Shown here one piece after another: positions 24,631 through 35,228 of a DNA stretch of 64,000 bases (position 1 is the stretch's first letter; every line of letters begins with the position of its first letter). The stretch comes from Solenopsis invicta. Taxonomy: Eukaryota > Arthropoda > Insecta > Hymenoptera > Formicidae. Below the pieces are notes generated by a model, which made no database searches, was not told the DNA's origin, and saw nothing but the letters and a program-made list of their open reading frames with translations. Location: the NCBI RefSeq assembly GCF_016802725.1, contig NC_052670.1, positions 14,103,641 through 14,167,640 on the forward strand. Direction: 5' to 3'. The position numbers and the translations under genes are program-made.

Positions 24631-25556
24631 CTACCCTAATAGCACAGGAACGTCCACGGGACTTCCTAAGAACGAACTATCGGGACGAGCGGGATACCCT
24701 GGGGATTACCTGTTATAGTCAACAGGACATCCCGTGGACTAACAAATAAACGCCTCATTCTTGCCCATGGACATCCTGTGGACATCCCATCGGGAGTCCT
24801 AAAGATGTCCATTCACAATCCTCGGGATATACATACGCATTTCAGGACTATTTTAGGATATTTAAGGAATATTTACATAAATATATTATATTATTACATA
24901 TAATTCCAATGAGCAAAAGAATATTTTAATAACATTTTTCGCAAAAAAAATCAAGAATTTTTTTCGGAAATTTTCAAACGGTCACGCATCCAAGTCGCGA
25001 CTCCGGTGAAAGTTGCTTGATCTCCATGATCGCTGCGAACTAGATCTTTCATGATGATCTGTGAACACTTTATGCTAATATGCGCATATAACTGATAGAT
25101 TAAGTAAGTATATATTCTCGAAAAGATGAACTATGAATAATTAAACCAAATTATTTATATAAATATATATAAAATTATAGTTTTTGTACTGATTTTTACA
25201 AATGCAGAATGTAGGAATGTGGAAAAATATTATAACCGTGAATTTTTTTATTTTTCCTTAGCTTTCCTAGTTTATGCCATATGACACAGAGAGACGGTCA
25301 AAGGACGTCCTTAGGATTGATTTAGGACTTGGACGATCTAAGAACGTCCTTTGGATACAGTGTGCTGTGTGGGTGACTTAAAATTACGTCCATTGGATAC
25401 AATGTAGGTTATATATAGAATTGCTTTAGTTTATTTAACATTCCTCGGGAAATCCTGAAATTTTCATCCTAGTATAATGTCCTAAGTCCGTCCCATTATT
25501 GTCCCGGGACATTCAGGACGAATTCAGGATCATCCCGAGGACGTCTTGTGCTATTA
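24631..25556. mobile_element. Inverted-repeat element in the V3 5' intron
   Basis: The left end CTAATAGCACAGGAACGTCC and the right end GGACGTCTTGTGCTATTAG are inverted. The interior has many GGACGTCC/CATCCCG-type words and a TACAGTGTGCTGTGTGGGTG segment shared with the 16.84 kb palindrome. It is absent from the V4 intron. No transposase is visible. Confidence 0.6.
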
Positions 25557-26030
25557 GAGCTATAAGCAGCTAATATACAATGTTTTGCGGAGCATCTGCA
25601 ATTATCAATCGTGTCGTAACCGGTTACGACACACAAAAGTGTAACCGGTTCAAAAAAGATGAGTTCAAACTTAAAGGTCGACAACGGATGGACTGTAACA
25701 ATCCGACACAGCTACGATAACGACTGTAGTGGACATAAATCAACATTTTACGCTGCAAGAGAAAATAATAGACAATACATTTGTTAATAAAAGTTCTTTT
25801 ACGTTTCATCAAAAAATAGATTAAAAAACTGAACAAACTCATGTAACAACCCAATATAAACAAATATAAACAAATAGAAATAAATTCTATAATAAAAACT
25901 TTATCCTTTTAATAAGAACTTACATTCATGCTTCTAAAATTGTTGAGTTTATGTAATTAATTATGTATAAGTTACTTTTTTTATTGTTTGCTATAAAATA
26001 ACTACCAAGTTTTTTTCCGATGAAAACAGG

Positions 26031-29000
26031 ATGAGTTTGTCAAATATGGGTCAGCACTGGCTTATTGTTTATCTACTAGCAGTATGTGTACATCTATCGC
26101 ATCAGGTAAAATAACTTTTCTCTATTTAATGATATATATTTTTAACAATAATAAAAATATCATTTTTTTAGAGAGAACTGATCGATCAATTTTTTATATC
26201 CACATATCTATATTTTATTACAGAGATCAATACCAAGCGATTCAACTTACAAAGCAGCTGTAGTGGAGTATCCTCCACAATATTTTACAAACGGCATCGA
26301 AACTTTGAAAGTAAATTCCGATGCGTATGTTAGAATTATTACAGCAGCAGCAAGTGATGTAAGTATCTTTAAAAGAAAATAGATTTATTCAATGTGCTTC
26401 ACAGATGTTGTATAAGAATTAGTGTATTGTTGCTAACATGTTCTATATTATAAAAATTATCTAAAATAAATTATTTTTAGTATGCGGATATAATCGTTAT
26501 GCCTGAAGATGGCTTGACAACGTTTACCTTTCCAGAAAGAGCAGAAATGGGAGATTGGACAACTATTATTCCTAGTGCTTCAGACAATTATACACCTTGT
26601 ACTCAAGATACTATAGAAGTCAGCGAAGTATGTATTTAATATATAAGTCGTACAATTCTTTTATATTCTGAGAAATAAATAACATAGAGAAGAAGAAGGT
26701 ATTATGGCTACTCAAAAATACAGTAACCTCCATTATTTCCGTTATTAGGTGACGTATTCCAACAATTAATTGCTTATAGAGTTACTTATTTAGTAGCCCG
26801 CCGTTTTTTAGTAATGCCAATACATAATGACTGATAATTGTTATAAAGCATTTTTATTTTGAGCACTTCTAAATTTTTTCAAGGTACACTTTTAACTTTT
26901 AATTATATACACTTCCTCATTATTCTTACTCTTGAGTGTATTATTACACGAAGGTATATACACTCGAGTGTTTTTTTGTTATTTAACATTTTATTCGGCC
27001 GTATACATTTCGAGTTATACAAAGTTAAAACAATAACATGGAATTTTGTTATATGGTTTTTTAAGCAAAATTTTTATATCGAATTATTTCTTCGATAAAT
27101 CAATTGTCAAGGATAGAGACTTTTGATTTTTCTGGGTGTGGAGCACCTCATCGAAGCAAGGAAGGGGGGGTGTAGGTAGTTTCAATAATATTGCTTTTGT
27201 TATATATACGAAATATATTTACTGTATATATTCTTTTCTACATTTAATTTTTTTTATATATTTTTTCTTTACAAATACAAAACCTTTTTTTTTATTTTTC
27301 TCTTAATATCACGCAGAAATTAGCTCTTATACTATCTTTTCATGGCACCATAGTCAAATATCGTTTTTGTCAAACAAAAAATTCTTAAAATTTATCAAAA
27401 ATTAAATTTTTTTTTAAAACCCCGAATTCTGGGTGTGGAATTCCACACTCACGCAAGCTTTGGGTGTGGAAAACTCCAAATCCTCCATATGAAAGTCCCT
27501 GTCCTTGTCAATTGTCATTCTAAAGAGCAATGTTTGGAAAGATTAGAGACATCATTTTATGCTTGTTGTTTAATGTTAAACAGGGAAAAATGATATTACT
27601 AATAAAAATTCTAATGGTATTACTGAAGCTTCTAAACGCAGGAAAATTCTAAATCAGGAAAATTTTAAATAATGGAAAATTAAAAATATATAATTTTGTA
27701 ACAAGATACTGTGTTTCTTTTAAACTAAACAAATTTTTTTAAACTATTTTTACGGATAGTCATATTACAACCACTTTTTTTCTTCCACCGCAGTGCATTA
27801 GATTTTTATAAATAACATTCTAAATAATAGATATTGCATTACTTTGAGTCTAGAATTTGTCAAACAAAATGTTGACAAATGTAATCATTCAACTCTCAAT
27901 AGAAAATGTTAATTATAAACAAAGTTAATTAATAAAATAAAAATAGATGCCTTATTACCTTTTTCTCCTCTATTAAATTTCTTTACAATCAAAACGAGAA
28001 ATTTTTTTGGAAGATTTAATACTCTTTTATTATTAATTTATTATTTATTTCTCAGAATATAAAGAATTGTACGATTCTATCGAAGAGTCTAAGGCATTTA
28101 TAACAGCAGCTAACTACATTTTATAATACAATCATATTTAATTGCAATTTTCAATGTTGATTTCAAAATTACTATGATAATCTCCAGTTGCTAAGCCTTG
28201 GCAAACAAAATATGTTAAATCATATGATCTAACAGAAAAATTTTTTCCATAGGCATTGAAGAAAATATCATGTGCTGCGAGAAATAATGAAATCTATGTT
28301 GTACTCAACATCGCTGAGAAAGAAGCTTGCACTGCCGAACCGTGCACAAATGATAAAGTATTCTATTACAATAGTAACGTTGTATTCGATCGTACAGGCA
28401 AAATTATTGCCAGGTGACTAGTTTTTCTAAACAATAATTATTACTGCAAGACATAGCTCGCAATATTATATGTAAATTATTTAATTACATTGGTAGGTAT
28501 CGTAAAACACATCTTTATGAAGAACACAAATTTAATGTGAGAGCAGTGCCGGAAGTAGTGACTTTCGATACTGATTTTGGAGTAAAATTTGGAACTTTTA
28601 TATGCTTTGACATATTATTTCACGAACCCGCGTTAAATTTGACAAGAGATCTTCAAGTTACTGACATTGTATATCCTACAGCATGGTTTTCTATATTACC
28701 ATTCTTAACAGGTAAACAAAATTTAACAGAATTTTTCCTTCTTTTTCAAAGTTTTATCAAAATATATGTACCTATTAATTATTCTAGCTGTACAAACGCA
28801 AGCAGGATGGTCCTTTGCTGAAGACGTAAACCTTTTAGCTTCGGGCTATAACAAACCTAGCTATGGTATTGGTGGTAGTGGAATTTATTTAGGTGCGTAA
28901 AATTATATTTTGTATATGAAATTTTAGGAGGAGAAAAGGGTAATATGGCAGCCACTTTTATTATATTAAATAACTTTGTTTATAATTAATATTTTCTATT

Positions 29001-30579
29001 GAATTATAAACAATTATATTCGTCGGAGTGTTGTTTGACAGATTCTAGACTCTCTCTCAAAATAATAAGATATTTATTATTTAGGACGTGATTTAAAAAA
29101 AGTCTAATACTGTGGTAAAAGAAAAAAAGTGGTTATAAAATAGCTATCAATAAAAATAATTTTAAAAAATTGGTTTAGTTTAAAAAGACACAGTGCTTGG
29201 TTGAAAAATTATATATTTGTAATTTTGCAAAGTTTAAAATTTTCTTGATTTAGAATTTTCCAGCGTTCAGAAACTTTAGAAATACCATTAGAAATATTAT
29301 TTTATCTCTGTTCAACATTAAACAATAAGCATAAAATAATGTCTCGTATGTTTCTAAACAACGCTCTTTAGAATAACAATCGATACAGAAAGAAATATTT
29401 TGATATCAAAATTTCGAATTATTAAAGAATTATATTAACAAAATTACATGTTACTGTTTTAACTTTGTATTAATATAACTCGAAATGTTTTACAGCCGAG
29501 CAAAAAATTAAATAACAAAGAAATACTCGAGTGTATGTACATTTGTGCGATAATACACTCAAGTTTAAGAATAATGAGAAAGTGTGTATAATTAAAGATT
29601 AAAAGTATACCTTGAAAAAGTTTAGAAGTGGTCAAAAGTAAAAGTATCTTATACACAATTGTCAGTCATTATGTATTGGCATATTGGCATCACTAAAAAC
29701 GGCGGGATACTAAATGAATAACTCCATAAGCAATTATTAGAATACGTCACCTAATACAGGAAATAATAAAGGTAGCCATATTGTCGACAGTAGCCATAAT
29801 ATCCTCTTTTCCTCTATTCATAATTGAAATCTTCTACCGCGCAATATGTGAACGAGACAACATTTCATGCAGGTCGTCATGGAATCGGAACTTCAATAAT
29901 GCCTACAACTACGCACGAGAAATTATTGATATATGATGTACCCAAAATGATGAGAACTAGTCACCACGATCAATCAAAGGATCGAGAAGATGCAAACGAT
30001 AAATTACGAAAGAAGCGAGAAAACGACGATGGCACAACGACAATTGAGGATAAAATCTTCCTGCTGACAAATAATTTTAGCTACTTTAAATCGATTGCCT
30101 TGGAAGGAAGTACCACGGAAACTGTCTGCCAGAATGACTTCTGCTGCGATTTTAAAGTAGAAGTTGCGAATATAGACCCAAAGACAAAATATTGTTTGAT
30201 GGTTTCTAATGGTCGTCATCGTTTTTCATCTAATGTTGATGGTGGTGTACGTGGATGCGGCGTAATTCAATGTGCGACTGACGTAAACTCGTCATACTTT
30301 TCCGCGAATCGATCGAAAACGGTATTCAGCAATATTGAAATCGCAGCAACATTCCACGACTATAAAAACAATTTGATTATGCCGTCTACATTAAATTCAG
30401 ATATACTTCCGCTTAACTATTGGGTACTTAATGAATATACTCACAACGATGATATACACGTTAACATGACTATCCAAAATAACAATATAAACAATTTAGT
30501 AACATTCGGAATATTTTCGAGAAACTTCAAGGAAGACATTGAAAGTAAGCCACTCTTTAATATCATACAGAATAAATGA
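26031..30579 (+). CDS. Vanin-like amidohydrolase V3
   Basis: Coding exons: 26031-26105, 26224-26358, 26481-26627, 28253-28413, 28497-28711, 28788-28892, 29873-30579. The start at 26,031 adds MSLSN in frame before the ATG used by V1; the internal ATG at 26,046 is an alternative. The model gives 514 residues with signal peptide and triad Glu79 (VMPEDGLTT), Lys176 (RYRKTHLY) and Cys209 (FICFDILFHEP). Introns 3 and 6 each contain a copy of MITE family E in opposite orientations (E2 and E3), and E2 is itself split by a 400 bp hAT-like element. The C-terminus ends NIIQNK at a TGA. A hydrophobic frame lies just beyond but is not read. V4 is its closest relative. Confidence 0.93.
26687..27970. mobile_element. 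MITE family E, copy E2, in V3 intron 3 (interrupted)
   Basis: Flanked by TA on both sides (26,685-26,686 and 27,971-27,972). The empty site is visible in V2 and V4 intron 3. The ends GAGAAGAAGAAGGTATTATG and TTACCTTTTTCTCCTC are inverted repeats. Without the nested 400 bp insertion and its 8 bp duplication the element is about 876 bp. It is private to V3, so it inserted after the V3/V4 duplication or was lost from V4. Confidence 0.85.
27108..27507. mobile_element. hAT-like MITE, 400 bp, nested in E2
   Basis: Inverted ends CAAGGATAGAGACTTT and AAAGTCCCTGTCCTTG, flanked by an exact 8 bp direct repeat TCAATTGT (27,100-27,107 and 27,508-27,515). Related copies E1 and E4 have the uninterrupted sequence at this point. 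An 8 bp duplication and short inverted ends fit the hAT superfamily. It has no coding capacity. Confidence 0.85.
28927..29814. mobile_element. MITE family E, copy E3, in V3 intron 6
   Basis: 888 bp, flanked by TA at 28,925-28,926 and 29,815-29,816, with ends GGAGGAGAAAAGGGTAATAT and ATATCCTCTTTTCCTC. It is in the opposite orientation to E2. E4 occupies the same position in V4 intron 6, so this insertion predates the V3/V4 duplication. Confidence 0.85.
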
Positions 30580-32800
30580 TTTTGCTCTTATCAAGATTGA
30601 AATTTATATAATTACACTAAAAAATGCTGTTACATGAATAGTAATAAAACTTAATTTGATCCAATTAAACATCGAACTCTGTCACTAATATGATATATAC
30701 GGTTGATTTAACTATATCCATATTTGTTATTGTTTTTATTTTACCCGTCAAAGCGTCTGGTTGGCCACTTGGTTGCACCGCATTTGACGGTACGATCATG
30801 ACGGCCTGTGGTTGAACAGTTTCAAAGACTCATCATTTAAAAACTATTGGCAACATGGTTGCTATTGACATTCTGTATTCACATTTTCATAAGGACTACC
30901 ATACATGCCGACTCCTCCAGGTGATCTGGGTAATCTTGTATATAACAATAATAACATGCATATACGATGTCGCAATTTGTGCAAGAGATTTCAAAGTATA
31001 TTTCCAGAATTAAATACATACGAAATATATTTTTCATGCAATATTACAGTTAACATTTTGCAGAATAATTATTCTGGAGAAAAACATTTTGCTCAAGACG
31101 AACGAATAAATATATTTTTCGTTCTATCTACTAATCTTATCAGTTTGACTTGAGTGACGTCGTCAAAAAGTCAGGTTTATGTCATATCGGTTTTTTTTTT
31201 TTTTAATGAAACGTCTTATTTTCTATTCCAAAATCTAATAACTGATGTCTAAAGCTTTTCAAAACACTATCATAAAGTTATTGCGTACTCTCTGAGTTAC
31301 GAAACTTGAAAGTTGCATTATATACACTTTTAAGCTTCATAATTTGAAAAGTACTTAATAAAAAATAATTTTATTGTAGTTAAACACAATAATTTGAGAA
31401 CTGATAAATTTTACGAGCCGAGAATTATGAATAGTAACTTCGGGAATAAATATTAGTAAGGATAATATTTTAATCTTTCTAGATGCGACATTGTTCTTTA
31501 CTAATGCCTTTGAATCATGCAATAATTAATATTTGCTGAAAATTGTCCTTAAAAAAAATTAATACTGTTTTTTCTTTTAAAGAATTTTTGATAGATCTAA
31601 AAAAATTTTTTTTTTATTTTTAAACAAAAATTTTGTTTAACTTTTTTGTTACTGTTATAAAATACTCTTCAAGCCATTTAACTTTTATCTAAAACATTTT
31701 TTTCTAATAATTAAAGAGGAAGGGTTAATGTGAGTTAACCGCTGTTAATGCGTATAGAAACATTTTTTCTATCTTTTATAGTTTCGACGACATTCGCTTC
31801 AAAAAAATACCAATTTAAAAAAACAATAAAACGACTTTATGCAGGAGAATAATAATTTTCAGATGTTATAATAATCCTTTATTTTAGCGACATTCTTAAA
31901 TCTAAAATAAACGGCATTCCTAAATATAAAACAAACTTTTACTATACAGAGTCTTCATCATCATCTTTAATAATATTTAGTATTAGTAAACCATTAGTAA
32001 ACCTTTTGACAAAACTCACGAATATCTGAAATAAACTATAAATCTCTCGTTAACGCAGAAACATAAAGCGAGTCGCCAAAATGGTAAAATTATTCAATAT
32101 GGTGAAATATAGAATTCCGACATCTATTCATCGTTCAGTAGCGAGAATGGGTAGACTTTAGTAATTAAAAAGAAATCATAGTGATATGATAATTGTCCGA
32201 TTGATAAAATATTTTTATATGAGAAAAGAATTTCTCACTAATAATATAATCCTGATTTTTTTCTAATCAATTTACGTGCCAAAGTAATATATAATCCTAC
32301 TTTATATATCAAGGTAATAAAAGTTAAAAATATTGATTTAATAATATGTCAAGTGAATTGTTGCCGTCTGTTCTTGTTGAGATCTAATAAAAAAATTATC
32401 GTTAGATTTCAGTAATATGTGTTTAAACATTATATAGCAAACTAAACAGTAATATGTATGGATGAAGATAATAATAATAGAACAGTAATATGTATGTATC
32501 AAGTATCAACCGTAATTCTCTATACATCTCGACAAGAACAGACAGTAACTTTTCAAGTTCACTAAACTACGCGCCAAATAACTTTTCAGTCTAAAAACAC
32601 AATTGTAAGTTGAACAAGAACATTAGTAATATTGCAATATTAATTATAAATTAATTTAATAATAACTGATGCTAACAAGCATCTAAATGTGGACACACTT
32701 TCCCCCTTTAAACAATTGTAAAGAATTTGTTGCAAAAAATAAGACATCAGCTAGAGGTCGAACCTGTGACTTTACAAAACGAGAATTGCGTTTCTATAAT
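30580..32800. other. V3 downstream flank
   Basis: No gene. It is collinear with 38,770-40,920 downstream of V4. It contains a foldback at about 32,340-32,590 (CGTCTGTTCTTGTTGAGATC against ATCTCGACAAGAACAGACAG), also present at about 40,465-40,700, and a degenerate tRNA-like word (GGTCGAACCTGTGAC) near 32,757. Confidence 0.65.
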
Positions 32801-33791
32801 ATAAAAGCTAAATTTCAGTTCTGCCAGTAGCAGCGACTTTTTTTGTGTACTCTCTATGTAATTTTGAGAAGTATGTTAAAAATTATTTGAAATTAGTTTT
32901 TTAACTTTAGCTTCAAAGTCTTGAAAGTGAATGGCAAATATTGCAATTGAACTTAATGTGTATGAATTCGATATCTAAAAATATATTATGGAATGACAGG
33001 GGTCACAACCTTTATCGTTACATAACGTCACACAAGATAATTGTGAACCATTTGCATCGTAAACGTACGACCACTCTCACAACTTTACAACATTAGAATG
33101 AACATTGCATAATGTTTATTAGAAACAAGGAAATTATTTTTAGGAAAATATTTTTTAAATAAAATATGTTTTATAAAATATTTATCAAATTTTACTCCGT
33201 GGCACTAATTAATGTGTAAAATCTACGAAAAACTATAAAATTTTTTTAATCTGTTTTCTATGACGTTAGTTATTAATATTCCATGACACTCTGCTACATT
33301 ACAAATACATCCATTTTTCCTGTTTAGTAAATTGTAAATTACATTTGTTCTAGTAAGATTATATATCCGATAAACTTCTACATATAAGGTCATTGAAAGA
33401 ACATTGTTTATGGCTAACAAACTGTTGATAAAAATTTTATCGCAATATTAATATTTATTGACTGTGAATAATTTTGAAAAACAGAATGGTGTGCTACCAT
33501 CCTCTTCCTTTCTCTATGCTTATAAATTAAAGAATATTTTTGAGAAACTAAAAAGATATAACCTGATTTGGCAACATTGTTAAAAAAACGTTTTTAAATT
33601 ATTACAAAGATATTAATTAAAAACTAAAATCTTGTAAGATTCCAGGAATAGATAAAATTTGCGGTGATATATAATAAGTAATGAAACATTACAGATTGCT
33701 GTATAAATAATCGCGGATATTTTTAACGGCAAAAGAATATATATAAACAATGATTAAAATCTTATTAACGATTATCAAAAACATGTCATTA

Positions 33792-34443
33792 TTTTAAGTA
33801 GAAAAATATTCGACCGTTTAATGTAACACATAAATCTATAAACGTGAAGGCCTTCCACGGTCGTATTATAGCTGGATCTTTGTGCTTTATATTTACTCGT
33901 GTGATTTTATGTACTTTCTCAGATTCAACACAGATGCAACACGACTGCATGCCGTTACTTTCGGTTATAACACAATTATAATCAAATAAGAGTCAGTAAT
34001 ATCACATTTATTACATTAAAATTAATTTAATAATACACGATGCTACTGGCATCTAAATATTAATTCTCTTTCCTCCTGAAAAAACTCTAAAAAATTTATT
34101 GCGAAAAATATCATCTCAGCCAGAGTTCGAACCTGGGACCTCCTGAATCTTCGATACGGGTGTCTTAGCCAACTCGACTACTGAGGCTGTGTTGATATTT
34201 CTCGCAATAATCGAGTTTTTAGGGAGAAGGGGTTAATATTTAAGTGCTAGTAGCATCAGGTATTATTAAATTAATTTTAATTTAATAAATGTGATATTAC
34301 TGACTCTTATTCGATTATAAGTGTGTTATGACCAAAAGTAAAGGCGCGCAATCTGTGTTGAATGTGAAAAAGTATATAAAATCACACGAGTAAAGCACCA
34401 AGATCCAGCTACGATCGTGGAATGCTTTCTTGTTTAGATTTGT
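33792..34443. mobile_element. 0.65 kb foldback element with a tRNA-like centre
   Basis: Long inverted arms (about 33,845-34,120 and 34,200-34,425) share GAATAAGAGTCAGTAATATC, CACTCGTGTGATTTTAT-like and TTCCACG words. The centre, about 34,120-34,200 read on the minus strand, looks like a tRNA 3' half: CCCAGGTTCGAACTCTGG forms a T-arm, and CTCAG/CTGAG could pair as an acceptor stem. ATGTCATTA occurs on both sides (33,783-33,791 and 34,444-34,452) and may be a 9 bp target duplication. It is absent from unit A. Confidence 0.65.
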
Positions 34444-34912
34444 ATGTCATTAATTTTATTTTACGTAGTTCACATTTTACTGAGATCTGCATCGATCATA
34501 TCTCTTTAAAAATATTTTCAAATGCTTAGAAACTTTATGACACTTCTAAAAATATTACAGATAATGAAATATGATTTAGTTCGCAATATTACTATTTCAT
34601 AAAATTTATAATAAATATTACAAGACAGCTTTATATAAAAATCAATGTATAAACAAAAAAATAGTTTTAACCAATCAGATAAATGTGCTCAAATTTTATA
34701 CACAGCTTTACAATTTTTATAATTTAATAATTTTTTGTATTTTCTTTTAATTTTAACAGTAAGATTTGATTGTCAACGTAATAAACATTTTATTTCTAAA
34801 AATTTTATTTATAAAAAAACAAAAATTAAGCTTGAATTCGCAAAACAATACAGAAATGTTTTAGCCTTTTTACTCAGATATGTTACGTACATCATTTAAA
34901 TACTCCTGTTTA

Positions 34913-35032
34913 GAGATAATCATGAGTTTCTGTGTGGAGGGGATGGTACTTATATTTTCTCTCTTCATCTCATTTATTTTGTTATTCTTAACTCAGCGCT
35001 TTGCTATAACGTCCATTTTCTCTTTCAAACAC
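34913..35032 (+). promoter_or_regulatory. Putative promoter and noncoding first exon of V4
   Basis: Copy of the conserved block: GAGATAATCATGAGTTTCTG, GATGGTACTTATATTTTC, ending CTCTTTCAAACAC before GTAAGT. The acceptor GAAACAG is at about 35,227, so the 5' intron would be only about 195 bp, against 2.7 kb in V3. Confidence 0.55.
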
Positions 35033-35228
35033 GTAAGTTTTCATGTTTCATGTTTTAACAATTCAATAGATTCTATAATAAAAACTTTATCCATTTAATA
35101 AGAACTTACATTCATGCTTCTAAAATTGTTGAGTTCGTGTAATTAATTATGTATAAGTTACTTTTTTTATTGTTTGCTATAAAATAACTATAAAATAAAA
35201 AATCAAGTTTTTTTCCGATGGAAACAGG

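Larger units (their letters stand above)
21829..32800. repeat. Segmental duplication unit A (contains V3)
   Basis: Unit A (about 21,829-32,800), unit B (about 32,801-40,920) and truncated unit C (about 40,921-42,115) start with the same TAGCAGCGA block and are collinear. Anchor blocks are the GTACGACCG/CTCTCACAACTTTA block, the V3/V4 promoter, all seven exons, and a 3' block with TTGACGGTACGATCAT. Unit A is longer because of E2, a hAT-like MITE, the 24.6-25.6 kb element and a longer 5' intron. Confidence 0.8.

Noticed and set aside
30905..31153. 82-codon ORF downstream of V3
   Set aside because: The aligned region after V4 (about 39,100-39,350) is disrupted, so the frame is not conserved between the duplicates.
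34120..34200. Possible functional tRNA gene
   Set aside because: The T-arm is good, but the anticodon stem has mismatches and the sequence is part of a foldback repeat with degenerate relatives; treated as tRNA-derived only.
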